A DNA stretch of 30,638 nt. It comes from an uncultured Clostridia bacterium. Lineage in GTDB: Bacteria > Bacillota > Clostridia > Peptostreptococcales > Anaerovoracaceae. Position 1 is the first letter of the stretch; the number at the start of each line of letters is the position of its first letter. Below the pieces are notes generated by a model. That model was given only the letters and a program-made list of their open reading frames with translations. It did no database searches and was not told the DNA's origin. Below are positions 6,998-13,362 of the stretch, in pieces. Position numbers and translations under genes: made by a program. Where the stretch lies: contig CALZMV010000002.1 in assembly GCA_945788655.1 (NCBI GenBank), positions 1 through 30,638 on the forward strand. The letters run 5' to 3'.

Positions 6998-7006
6998 CCC
7001 CCCCCC
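6998..7006 (-). repeat. G9 homopolymer at the ribosome binding site
   Basis: Nine consecutive C on the plus strand (G9 on the coding strand) end 7 bases before the chosen ATG (6990) and serve as the Shine-Dalgarno. Such tracts are prone to slippage, which could tune SD spacing or, if the ATG at 7026 is used, shift the frame. Confidence 0.7.
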
Positions 7007-7027
7007 TCAAAAATATTTTCACACATA

Positions 7028-7057
7028 ATAACTTCGACTTGTGCCGTTTCGGGACAA
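7028..7057 (-). promoter_or_regulatory. Candidate ECF-type promoter, TTGTCC-N20-TTAT (element B)
   Basis: TTGTCC at 7052-7057 and TTAT at 7028-7031 (minus strand) are separated by 20 bases and lie 38 bases before the small secreted gene start. They match in sequence and spacing the motif pair upstream of the element A counterpart. Confidence 0.4.
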
Positions 7058-7135
7058 GCAAATTAAAAATATTTTTCATTTATTTTCCTCTAGTATTCTT
7101 ATATAATGTATTTAGATTATTAAAGGGGAACAAAT

Positions 7136-7678
7136 ATGCTGAATTTATGCTTAACACTCATTGATGCAGACGAAGACAAAATCAGGTTTACGAAACTGTA
7201 TGAACAGTATCGTCACCTGATGTTTTATATTGCGCAAGACATTCTAAAAGATGAGCACCTATCAGAAGACGCTGTGCAAGAAGCCTTCTTGCGTATCGCA
7301 AAAAATTTTCAAAAAGTCGGTGAAATTCTTTGTCCCGAAACAAGAAATTTCACGGTTATTATTACTAGAAATGTTGCATTAACTATGGCAAAACAGAGGC
7401 ATAACGATGTAGATATGGATGTCTATATAGAAACTGCTACTTTTGAACTAACCGAAGATGTTTTTGAAACTGTATCAAACAACTTATTGATAAAATGCAT
7501 CCTTGAACTTCCTGAAATGTATCGGGATCCACTTTATCTTTATCACCTCTACGGATATAGCTTCAATGAAATATCCAGTTTATTAAATCTTTCGGTTGAA
7601 GCAACAAAGAAAAGAACACAACGTGCCAGAGATTTGCTTAAAACTTTATTAGAAAAGGAGGGTTATCATCATGAGTAA
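7136..7678 (+). CDS. ECF-family RNA polymerase sigma factor
   Basis: The 180-residue protein has region 2 (Leu-Ser-Glu-Asp-Ala-Val-Gln-Glu-Ala-Phe near residues 43-52 and Val-Ile-Ile-Thr-Arg-Asn-Val-Ala near 75-82) and a region 4 helix-turn-helix (Ser-Phe-Asn-Glu-Ile-Ser-Ser-Leu-Leu then Thr-Lys-Lys-Arg-Thr-Gln-Arg-Ala near 142-168). GGGG sits before the ATG. A TATAAT at 7102-7107 could be its -10, but no convincing -35 is seen. It overlaps the anti-sigma gene by 8 bp, typical of co-translated sigma/anti-sigma pairs. It is only loosely similar to the element A factor, so they are likely distinct members of one group rather than a recent duplication. Confidence 0.88.
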   Translation: MLNLCLTLIDADEDKIRFTKLYEQYRHLMFYIAQDILKDEHLSEDAVQEAFLRIAKNFQKVGEILCPETRNFTVIITRNVALTMAKQRHNDVDMDVYIETATFELTEDVFETVSNNLLIKCILELPEMYRDPLYLYHLYGYSFNEISSLLNLSVEATKKRTQRARDLLKTLLEKEGYHHE

Positions 7679-8336
7679 AAACTTTGATACTGCTCTTGAG
7701 CTTGCGCTAAAGCATGAATTCTCCTGGCTTGATCATTTTGAAAACCCATATGCAGACTACGAGTTTTCCTCTCATTTTGAGAACAGTATAAAAGAAATTA
7801 TTCCTAAAGCCGAATTCACTTATATCAGTGTAGGAAAAAGAAGAGTTCGCAAGGCTTTATTAGCTGCAGTAGTGGCGCTATTAGCTATAGCAATCACCGG
7901 ATGTGCAGTTGCCGTATACTATATTGTAGAATGGTATGAAGAGCAAAATGACAAACAAGGCACTTTGGATGTTACTTTTGAATTAAACGATAAACAGGAA
8001 TCAAATCAAACGAACATATCGTTCCCAACTACACCTATAGGATATACAATCTCTGAGCAATATAACGATGATTTTTCTTGTATCATTATTTATTCTGATT
8101 CTCTAAACAACCAAATCATCTATTCTCATAGTAACGATATAGAAAACTTGAGTGTCAGTATAGATAACGAAACTGCAGATTTTAAGGAAATATCCATTAA
8201 TGGAGAAAAAGGGTATTCGTCATTCAAAGATGGTATAAATGCACTTTATTGGGCTGACAACACTCGTTTTTATCAACTACAAGGTACTTGTAATCTAGAT
8301 ATTTTACTTACAATGGCTGCAAGCATGGTAGAATAA
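7671..8336 (+). CDS. Membrane anti-sigma factor, DUF4367-like
   Basis: The 221-residue protein has a cytosolic N-terminal region (1-60) with acidic/aromatic segments of the kind that bind sigma, a membrane helix at about residues 62-85, and an extracellular domain with a Thr-Pro-Ile-Gly-Tyr motif near 122 and a C-terminal block (Trp-x-Asp-x-x-x-x-Tyr-x-Leu-x-Gly) like the DUF4367 ending. GGAGG precedes the ATG, which lies inside the sigma reading frame. The expected role is sequestering the upstream sigma until a surface signal arrives. It parallels 2032-2676 in element A but shares little identity by eye. Confidence 0.78.
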   Translation: MSKNFDTALELALKHEFSWLDHFENPYADYEFSSHFENSIKEIIPKAEFTYISVGKRRVRKALLAAVVALLAIAITGCAVAVYYIVEWYEEQNDKQGTLDVTFELNDKQESNQTNISFPTTPIGYTISEQYNDDFSCIIIYSDSLNNQIIYSHSNDIENLSVSIDNETADFKEISINGEKGYSSFKDGINALYWADNTRFYQLQGTCNLDILLTMAASMVE

Positions 8337-8337
8337 A

Positions 8338-8378
8338 AAGGTCCCCTTCTACATTATTTGATAGTAGTCGGGGACTCA
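8338..8378. terminator. Bidirectional terminator between the anti-sigma and relaxase genes
   Basis: GTCCCC (8341-8346) pairs with GGGGAC (8370-8375), with extra pairing inside (CTAC with GTAG). The minus-strand side ends in TTTTT directly after the relaxase operon; the plus-strand side has a shorter TTTT tract. The genes converge here. Confidence 0.75.
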
Positions 8379-8392
8379 TATTTTCTATTCAT

Positions 8393-9427
8393 TTATCTTT
8401 CCATTTCTCGTTCGTTTTTCTTCAACACTCTTTCCATACAGTAATCAATCATTCTGGCAAACATATCCGACTTTGCCTCTAGGCAGTCTTCACGGGGCAA
8501 CCTGTACCATTCTTTGACTAATCTATTCAGTGTTTTCGTAGCAACCTTCACGATATGGCGATACATTTCCGGTTTGTAACCTTCAGCAATCGAGGCCTTA
8601 ACTGGCTCTGTAATCAGCTGTCGTTTAACTACCTTAACATGCTCTTCAGACATATCTGCAGCTGCCTGTGATGCATAGAAATTCCACTTGTTAACTGCAT
8701 CATTATTGCTTCGAATAACCTCTTCCATCGGATTATTCTTTCCGATTTTCTTTGTCGCCAGGTAGATCCCGTCATGGGAAAAGACTTTCAGTTTTCTTTT
8801 TTCATCGTAAATTTCCTCATTAATCAAATCCGTATAAACACCTTTTAACTCACGGACAAAGGCTTTTTTCTTAAAGAAATCATTCTTCGATGAAAAGTAA
8901 TTCCCACTGTAAGGTTCTCCCTTGGGAATAATATAGCAGCCTTTTCTCATTTCTCCATTCTCATCTAAAATCTCTTTTTTCGTTCTTCTGTGCTTACCAT
9001 TCTCATCATAAAACATATTTCGCGTTGCAATTTTCACTTCAGGTTCCGGCAGTTCTTTCCGTTCGGAAAAGATCAAATGAATGTGATAGTTTGTCTCCGC
9101 ATGGTTATGATGCAGTGCAGAAATGCATTCCATTCCGTACCTGTCTTTGAATAAATCCGTGAACTTTTTCAAGACTCTTTCGGCATTCAGGTTCAAATAT
9201 TCTTCCGGCAGCGCAATCACAATTTCCCTTGCCTCCGTGCAGACACCTGCGCATCCCCGCCGCAAGAAATCTCTTTGGTTCTCCTGCGCCAGTTTCTTTC
9301 AGAAGGGATCTTCACTTGTTTTATATACCGCATAAAGATGCTCCTGCTTCTGTTCACTGGAAATATATTCAATTCTGCCGGCAACATCATATAGTCTTCT
9401 CATCCTAACAAATGAATGTCTCTGCAT
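8393..9427 (-). pseudogene. MobA/MobL (MOBQ-type) relaxase interrupted by an in-frame TGA
   Basis: One reading frame runs from an ATG at 9427 (AAAGGGGG before it) to 8393, 344 codons, but codon 43 (9299-9301) is TGA. Around it the frame reads Asp-Pro-Phe-stop-Lys-Lys-Leu-Ala-Gln-Glu-Asn-Gln, where MobA/L relaxases typically have Phe-Trp; a single TGG to TGA change explains it. Downstream the relaxase signature is intact: His-x-Asn-His-Ala-Glu-Thr-Asn-Tyr-His-Ile-His with the metal-binding histidines near residues 115 and 117. An internal start (9265) would lack the N-terminal strand and so probably lacks nicking activity. The family nicks oriT to start transfer; the putative oriT lies directly upstream. 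The standard code is used elsewhere (TGA ends the gene at 11126), so recoding is unlikely. Confidence 0.8.
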
Positions 9428-9672
9428 TTCATTTTCCCCCTTTCTGGCTCTGCCACCCGGCCCCGCAGGGCGAAATACCAGTGAATAAATCTCTGATTTG
9501 TGCACTGGGGGTATTTCGCTCTCAGGCGCCGAGGGCTTCTTCTGTTTTCTGGTTAGTTATCGTTCTTTTTCGGTATGACTGTAGCCCTTTCCAAACTGTA
9601 TGAATTCGGTGCCTGTTTCGCAGAAAACCCTAAGCTAGCTCAACTTTTTTGAGATAAAATCTCTTCGTCGAC
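9428..9672. other. Putative oriT region
   Basis: This 245-base non-coding region lies directly upstream of the relaxase. It has a long interrupted hairpin, 9470-9519: GCGAAATACCAGTG (9470-9483) against CACT-GGG-GGTATTTCGC (9503-9519), with an inner AAATC/GATTT stem. GC-rich sequence follows on both sides (including GGCGCC at 9525-9530). The position and hairpin are typical of MOBQ-family origins; the nick site was not assigned. Confidence 0.6.
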
Positions 9673-9819
9673 TCATTCATCGACCGCAGGTCTTTTCCCC
9701 ATCCGAAACGGCCATATTGGACAGTTTGTAATCGAACATTCTCTTACTTCTCTTGTGTTGCCACAACAACAATCCAGGCATTTTGCCCGAATCGCTTTCA
9801 ACGGCGTTAACGCTTTCAT
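9673..9819 (-). CDS. Small Cys-rich protein of mobile elements
   Basis: A 48-residue protein starting Met-Lys-Ala-Leu-Thr-Pro-Leu-Lys-Ala-Ile-Arg, with Cys at 14, 17, 18, 19, 28 and 33, and ending in a Pro-Phe-Arg-Met-Gly-Lys motif. This resembles short zinc-finger-like proteins I associate with Clostridia mobilizable elements. I chose the ATG at 9819 because AAGGTGGTGAG directly precedes it; a longer frame from 9858 only adds sequence overlapping the upstream gene. It sits between the oriT region and the upstream small gene, so a role in mobilization or gene control is plausible but unproven. Confidence 0.65.
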   Translation of the reverse strand: MKALTPLKAIRAKCLDCCCGNTREVRECSITNCPIWPFRMGKRPAVDE

Positions 9820-9854
9820 CTCACCACCTTCTTTCCTATCTGTAAACAGAAACG

Positions 9855-10073
9855 TCAACGTTTCTGTAGTTCCTGATAAATCGTAAATGCATTCTGTCTA
9901 GCTTCTTCAGTTTCACCAGTCTTATGCTGGCTGTATAGAATCCGTTTTGCATTGCGGTACATCTTATCTTCCAACTCCCTTTTGATAAAAGCTTCATCAC
10001 TTTGTTCCTCGCAGATATGATAGCGATACAGCGCGTTAAATAGGCCTTTACTTATTCGTATATCCTTTCCCAT
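9855..10073 (-). CDS. Small conserved mobile-element protein
   Basis: A 72-residue, highly charged, helical protein (Lys/Arg/Glu-rich) beginning Met-Gly-Lys-Asp-Ile-Arg-Ile-Ser-Lys-Gly-Leu-Phe-Asn-Ala-Leu. Proteins with this opening are, as far as I recall, common next to MobA/L relaxases in Clostridia; no function is established. AAAGGAGG precedes the start. It follows the ATPase gene by about 75 bases that hold a perfect inverted repeat, and precedes the Cys-rich gene. It could be an accessory mobilization protein. Confidence 0.6.
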   Translation of the reverse strand: MGKDIRISKGLFNALYRYHICEEQSDEAFIKRELEDKMYRNAKRILYSQHKTGETEEARQNAFTIYQELQKR

Positions 10074-10096
10074 ATCATAAACCTCCTTTCAGCGAG

Positions 10097-10148
10097 GCAA
10101 GGTGGCAAGATTCCCTTCTTTATAAACATAGGCATCTTGCCACCTTGC
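10097..10148. repeat. Perfect 15-bp inverted repeat inside the mobilization operon
   Basis: GCAAGGTGGCAAGAT (10097-10111) and ATCTTGCCACCTTGC (10134-10148) are exact reverse complements with a 22-base loop, starting two bases after the ATPase stop. No T tract follows on either strand, so it is not an ordinary terminator. It could be an RNA-processing or stabilizing stem, or a protein-binding or replication site. Confidence 0.8.
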
Positions 10149-10149
10149 T

Positions 10150-11124
10150 TTAATCATTCATTTTCCAATACCATTTGTTTTGCTTTTTCGTTACAAGAAT
10201 GCCAAGCTTATCCTTTGCATTCAGAAGTGTCTTTCTCTTAATCCCGTCCTGTTCTGCCAGAGCGTAAACCTCTTTGGCTCCCAGTTCCCCTTCTGCTAAG
10301 ACTTCTCTGAGAAAAGCCTCTGCTTCTTTCAGTTTGCTCACCCTGAATTCGCCGGATATTAATTCGTCCACCGTTACATCAACCTCTCCTTGCCATGCAA
10401 AACCGGTTTCTTTGTCCAGCCTGAATGCAATCGCCTGTGCCTCAGGTGCCAGTGAATTTTTTATCTGACATAATACACGCATCTCCGGATCATCCTTGAT
10501 TCTTCCGCATACAATGACACTTCGTGCAGCTGCGGAAATATCAATGGAACCGAGCCCTCGATAACTGGCCTTACCCATGCTGTTCTTATTCATATGACCA
10601 ATCAGAACAACTGCGCATCCATACTTTTCCGCTAGTACGGACAGTCTGTGCATCAGCGGTCTGATTTCATTGGCACGATGCATGTCCACTCCGGCGCCTA
10701 AGTATCCTTGCAATGGATCCAATACAACCAGCTTTGCCCCTGTCACCTCAATGGCCATTTCCAGTCTGTCATCTGTAATGGTTAGTGCTTCGTCACTGTC
10801 ATCAATGACAAGAACTTTAGAACAGTCAGCACCAGCATCCAGCAGTCTCGGTTTTATGGTATCTCCAAGACCGTCTTCTGCGGTCTGGTAAATGACGTTC
10901 ATTGGTTCATACTCGCTTTTCTCATCTACAAAGGATAACGATTCCCCTTTTGTCAGACAGGCGATAATATGCAGCATAACCGTAGTCTTCCCTTCGCCTG
11001 GATCTCCTTGTAGGATAGTTATTTTCCCAAAGGGGATTAGTGGGTAGAGGAGCCATGCGACTTCCTCTACCTGCACATCTGCCATGTTAATTAGTTTCAG
11101 TTTGTTCTCTTCCACCTTTATCAC
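10150..11124 (-). CDS. RepA-like AAA ATPase (AAA_25/DnaB-like)
   Basis: The 324-residue P-loop ATPase has Walker A Gly-Asp-Pro-Gly-Glu-Gly-Lys-Thr-Thr (40-48), Walker B Lys-Leu-Val-Val-Leu-Asp-Pro (131-137), a His-Met-Asn-Lys segment near 179-182 and a C-terminal winged-helix-like region (about 255-320). Family members act as plasmid RepA-type hexameric helicases or RadA-like ATPases. The start is a GTG at 11124 preceded by AGAGGTG and almost contiguous with the upstream stop (11126-11128), so translation is coupled. With the relaxase and HTH protein it forms the replication/mobilization operon. It may replicate the excised circle; this is inference. Confidence 0.82.
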   Translation of the reverse strand: MIKVEENKLKLINMADVQVEEVAWLLYPLIPFGKITILQGDPGEGKTTVMLHIIACLTKGESLSFVDEKSEYEPMNVIYQTAEDGLGDTIKPRLLDAGADCSKVLVIDDSDEALTITDDRLEMAIEVTGAKLVVLDPLQGYLGAGVDMHRANEIRPLMHRLSVLAEKYGCAVVLIGHMNKNSMGKASYRGLGSIDISAAARSVIVCGRIKDDPEMRVLCQIKNSLAPEAQAIAFRLDKETGFAWQGEVDVTVDELISGEFRVSKLKEAEAFLREVLAEGELGAKEVYALAEQDGIKRKTLLNAKDKLGILVTKKQNKWYWKMND

Positions 11125-11125
11125 C

Positions 11126-11383
11126 TCATTTCACCTCTGCGACTTCCCTAAAGTATCCCGTTTCTTCCCATACCTTTTTATCAGGACAGTAGTAGTTGTA
11201 CTCACTTGACCCTTCGAATTTAAATGCTGTTCCGAATTTCAAGAAACCCTGCTGCAATCCAATTCGAATATAGTTGGGATCTTTGCCTGTTGCCTTTGCA
11301 ATTTCTGCAATTTTTACGTTTCTTCCTGTAAACTTAGGTAATTCCACGTAAAGTTTTTCGTTGTTTAATAATCTCTCTTCCAT
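11126..11383 (-). CDS. Small helix-turn-helix DNA-binding protein (excisionase-like)
   Basis: An 85-residue protein with an HTH around residues 22-45 (Val-Lys-Ile-Ala-Glu-Ile-Ala-Lys-Ala-Thr-Gly-Lys, then Tyr-Ile-Arg-Ile-Gly-Leu-Gln-Gln-Gly) and a conserved Tyr-Cys-Pro-Asp-Lys tail. Small proteins of this type accompany integrases and RepA-like ATPases in Clostridia elements and resemble MerR/Xis-type proteins. It is the first gene of the leftward operon, read from a consensus sigma-A promoter (11446-11474). It may direct excision together with the integrase or regulate the operon. Confidence 0.7.
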   Translation of the reverse strand: MEERLLNNEKLYVELPKFTGRNVKIAEIAKATGKDPNYIRIGLQQGFLKFGTAFKFEGSSEYNYYCPDKKVWEETGYFREVAEVK

Positions 11384-11411
11384 AATACCTCTCCTTTCGT
11401 TACATATTTCA

Positions 11412-11474
11412 CTCTGTTTCAGAGCTTTTCTTGCTCTTTTATTTTATTATACAGAGCATTTGAAGTTCTGTCAA
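11412..11474 (-). promoter_or_regulatory. Consensus sigma-A promoter with palindromic operators for the mobilization operon
   Basis: On the minus strand TTGACA (11469-11474), 17 bases, TATAAT (11446-11451): a perfect match to consensus. Downstream is CTCTG-TTT-CAGAG (11412-11424), and ACAGA/TCTGT arms flank the spacer (11450-11470). These are likely operators for the divergent XRE regulator. Such a strong promoter needs repression in a quiescent element. Confidence 0.8.
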
Positions 11475-11492
11475 CATATTTAATATTATCTA

Positions 11493-11520
11493 TTGCAAAA
11501 ACTTTTTGTTATGGTATACT
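11493..11520 (+). promoter_or_regulatory. Promoter of the XRE regulator (extended -10)
   Basis: TTGCAA (11493-11498), 16 bases, TATACT (11515-11520) with TG one base before the -10. It is back-to-back with the operon promoter, a typical repressor switch layout. Confidence 0.7.
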
Positions 11521-11544
11521 AAAAACGAAAGGCAGGTGACCCTT

Positions 11545-11970
11545 ATGACGTTAGGTGAAAAAATTAAATTTCATCGCACTAGGAGAGGTTTAACCCAGAA
11601 GCAACTTGGGAGTATGACCAGAATCCACGAGGTCTCTATTAGAAAATATGAATTGGACAAAAATGTTCCCAAGATGGAACACTTAAAAGAAATTTCTGAT
11701 GTTCTAGGCGTTCCATTAAACGAGTTCATTACTTTAGACACAAAAACACATAGTGATGTGCTCCCACTTCTATTTGCTATAGACGAAGCTGTAGAATTAA
11801 AAATAAGCAGTGATTCTGCAGCCCATTTTAGAATCGAGTTCGATGATTTATTTCTAAATCTATTTCTCAACGATTGGCAGAACATGAAACAGCTTCATGC
11901 TGCAGGGAAAGTGTCTGACGAAGAATTTGAGAATTGGAAGCATACACGGACAGGCATGTGTATCTACTAG
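11545..11970 (+). CDS. XRE-family transcriptional regulator
   Basis: The 141-residue protein has an N-terminal Cro/C1-type HTH (residues 4-58; Leu-Thr-Gln-Lys-Gln-Leu-Gly near 16-22 and Glu-Val-Ser-Ile-Arg-Lys-Tyr-Glu near 28-35). The C-terminal part (about 65-141) is acidic and aromatic with no recognised motif. I chose the ATG at 11545 because AGGTGA lies 5 bases upstream; the upstream ATG (11506) lies inside the promoter. It is divergent from the mobilization operon and precedes the integrase. The likely role is to hold the leftward promoter off. Confidence 0.82.
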   Translation: MTLGEKIKFHRTRRGLTQKQLGSMTRIHEVSIRKYELDKNVPKMEHLKEISDVLGVPLNEFITLDTKTHSDVLPLLFAIDEAVELKISSDSAAHFRIEFDDLFLNLFLNDWQNMKQLHAAGKVSDEEFENWKHTRTGMCIY

Positions 11971-12085
11971 ACATATAACTTGATATTTTGGTCGGTCATA
12001 TTCCCTTTTAACCAAATTCCGCAAGGAAGACTTACATTGCACACAGTGCAGCACTTACATACATTAACAAAAGGGGAGTGATAAT

Positions 12086-13189
12086 ATGAGAAGACCAAAT
12101 GGTACCGGTAGCATTACCGAGTTAAAAGGTAACAGAAGAAACAAATATATGGTCAGAAAAACCGTTGGTATGGAAGTTGACCATGAAAATGAACGTGTCG
12201 TTCAAAAGCAGGTTGTCATAGGATATGCATCAACTAAAAAAGAAGCTATGCAGATTTTAGAGAACTATAATGCGAATCCATATGACATAAATGCTAGAAA
12301 ATTGACCTTTGCAGATCTTTATGAAAAAGTCTATGCTTCAAAAGTTGGTAACGTGTCACAATCATCTTTAGATTCATACGCCTATTCCTTTAAAAACTGT
12401 GAACCGCTTCATAATCGTGTGTTTGCAGATTTAAAACTAGGCGATCTGCAAAAGATGATTGATGAAAGTGATAAAAACTATCCAACTTTGAAGAAGGTTG
12501 TAACATTACTTAAACTGATGTACGACTATGCTATGAAATTTGACCTTGTAAGCAAGGACTATTCTGAATATCTGGATTTGTCAAAGAAAAAACAAGAACA
12601 TGTTGAAAAGGCTGATGATAAGAAACACTTCACGCATGACGAAGTACGATTGCTTTGGAGTGAACGCGAAGATGAGTTCATTCAGTCCATTCTGGTTCTC
12701 ATCTGGACAGGTCTTCGCATCAATGAATTCTTAACATTAAAGAAAGAAGATGTGAATATAGAAGAAAAATGGTTTAACATTGTAGACGGTAAAACAAGCA
12801 ACTCCATTAGAAAGATGCCTATAGCTGATATCATTTATCCGTATTTTGAAAAGTGGTATCACGATGGCGAATGTGAGTACTTATACCACAATGCTAAGGA
12901 TCAACCTATTAAGTACGATACTTATCTTCGTAGTTATAAAAAGGTCATGGAGATTTTTAGTATGGATTATACACCGCATGCTACAAGACACACGTTCAAT
13001 TCGTTACTGGCAGACTTGGAGATTTATTCAAGTACAAGAAGCAGACTTATGGGCCATGCTTCTGGTAATGTTACTGAAACCGTATACACCCATCTTGATA
13101 TGAGCGTTTTATTCAAAGCTGTGAACCAGCTTGAGTTGATCCTCGATAAAGATTGGCAAAAGAAAAGAGATGCTATCCGTAATGGATAA
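12086..13189 (+). CDS. Tyrosine recombinase/integrase of element B
   Basis: The 367-residue phage-type integrase has an N-terminal arm-binding domain (1-65), a SAM-like core-binding domain (72-170) and a catalytic domain (180-350). All catalytic residues are visible: Arg211 (Thr-Gly-Leu-Arg), Lys236, His298-x-x-Arg301, His324 (Gly-His-Ala-Ser-Gly) and nucleophile Tyr334 (Val-Tyr-Thr-His). Start ATG at 12086 with AGGGGAGTG upstream. It lies next to the rpsI junction, followed by arm-type boxes, and must recognise the 13-bp rpsI core. It could act in trans on the outer att sites of element A. Confidence 0.93.
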   Translation: MRRPNGTGSITELKGNRRNKYMVRKTVGMEVDHENERVVQKQVVIGYASTKKEAMQILENYNANPYDINARKLTFADLYEKVYASKVGNVSQSSLDSYAYSFKNCEPLHNRVFADLKLGDLQKMIDESDKNYPTLKKVVTLLKLMYDYAMKFDLVSKDYSEYLDLSKKKQEHVEKADDKKHFTHDEVRLLWSEREDEFIQSILVLIWTGLRINEFLTLKKEDVNIEEKWFNIVDGKTSNSIRKMPIADIIYPYFEKWYHDGECEYLYHNAKDQPIKYDTYLRSYKKVMEIFSMDYTPHATRHTFNSLLADLEIYSSTRSRLMGHASGNVTETVYTHLDMSVLFKAVNQLELILDKDWQKKRDAIRNG

Positions 13190-13219
13190 CATCTCTTAAA
13201 ATTCTTTTCTTTTTTCGTT
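13166..13219. terminator. Bidirectional terminator overlapping the integrase 3' end
   Basis: AGAGATG-ct-ATCC and GGAT-aa-CATCTCT form a stem across the integrase stop codon. T-rich tracts follow on both strands. On the minus strand it is the first terminator met by transcription leaving rpsI. Confidence 0.72.
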
Positions 13220-13229
13220 GCTTCAAAAC

Positions 13230-13313
13230 TGTTACATATTTGTTACATACGTGTTACATACCGTAGCAAATTTCACCTGTTTTCAAGCAATCCCAAATTT
13301 TGAAAACCCAGTA
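13230..13313. promoter_or_regulatory. Triple TGTTACAT boxes and inverted GAAAACCCAGTA box, element B right end
   Basis: Three direct copies of TGTTACAT at 13230-13237, 13241-13248 and 13252-13259 lie between the integrase stop and the rpsI junction. GAAAACCCAGTA at 13302-13313 is the exact reverse complement of the left-end box at 56-67 and one base different from that of 3422-3433. Together these look like the attP arm region. Confidence 0.6.
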
Positions 13314-13349
13314 AATACAAGGTTTCCAGCGGTTTGAAGCGCGTTCGAG

Positions 13350-13362
13350 ATTATCTCTTTGA
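13350..13362. repeat. att core copy 3 at the rpsI 3' end
   Basis: ATTATCTCTTTGA read on the minus strand gives the last rpsI codons (Ser-Lys-Arg) and the TAA stop. The sequence to the left belongs to the element and that to the right is rpsI. The 3' ends of highly conserved genes are classic tyrosine-integrase targets because the reading frame is restored after insertion. Confidence 0.85.

Larger units (their letters stand above)
3368..13362. mobile_element. Element B: integrative mobilizable element at the 3' end of rpsI
   Basis: About 10 kb is bounded by the direct repeat ATTATCTCTTTGA at 3368-3380 and 13350-13362; the right copy forms the end of rpsI. The element has a tyrosine recombinase at its rpsI-proximal end, an XRE regulator, a leftward operon with HTH protein, RepA-like ATPase, small proteins and a MobA/MobL relaxase preceded by an oriT-like hairpin, and cargo from 3574 to 8336. 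There are no type IV secretion genes, so transfer would need a helper. The relaxase carries a premature stop, so autonomous mobilization may be lost. The core replaces the rpsI stop region exactly, so S9 coding is preserved. Confidence 0.85.

Noticed and set aside
9299..9301. TGA as a recoded sense codon (Trp or selenocysteine) in the relaxase
   Set aside because: TGA serves as a normal stop at 11126, no selenocysteine-type hairpin was seen after it, and the family has Trp there; a nonsense mutation is simpler.
3368..13362. Prophage or full conjugative element
   Set aside because: No capsid, tail, lysis, terminase or type IV secretion genes are present; only integrase, replication and mobilization genes.
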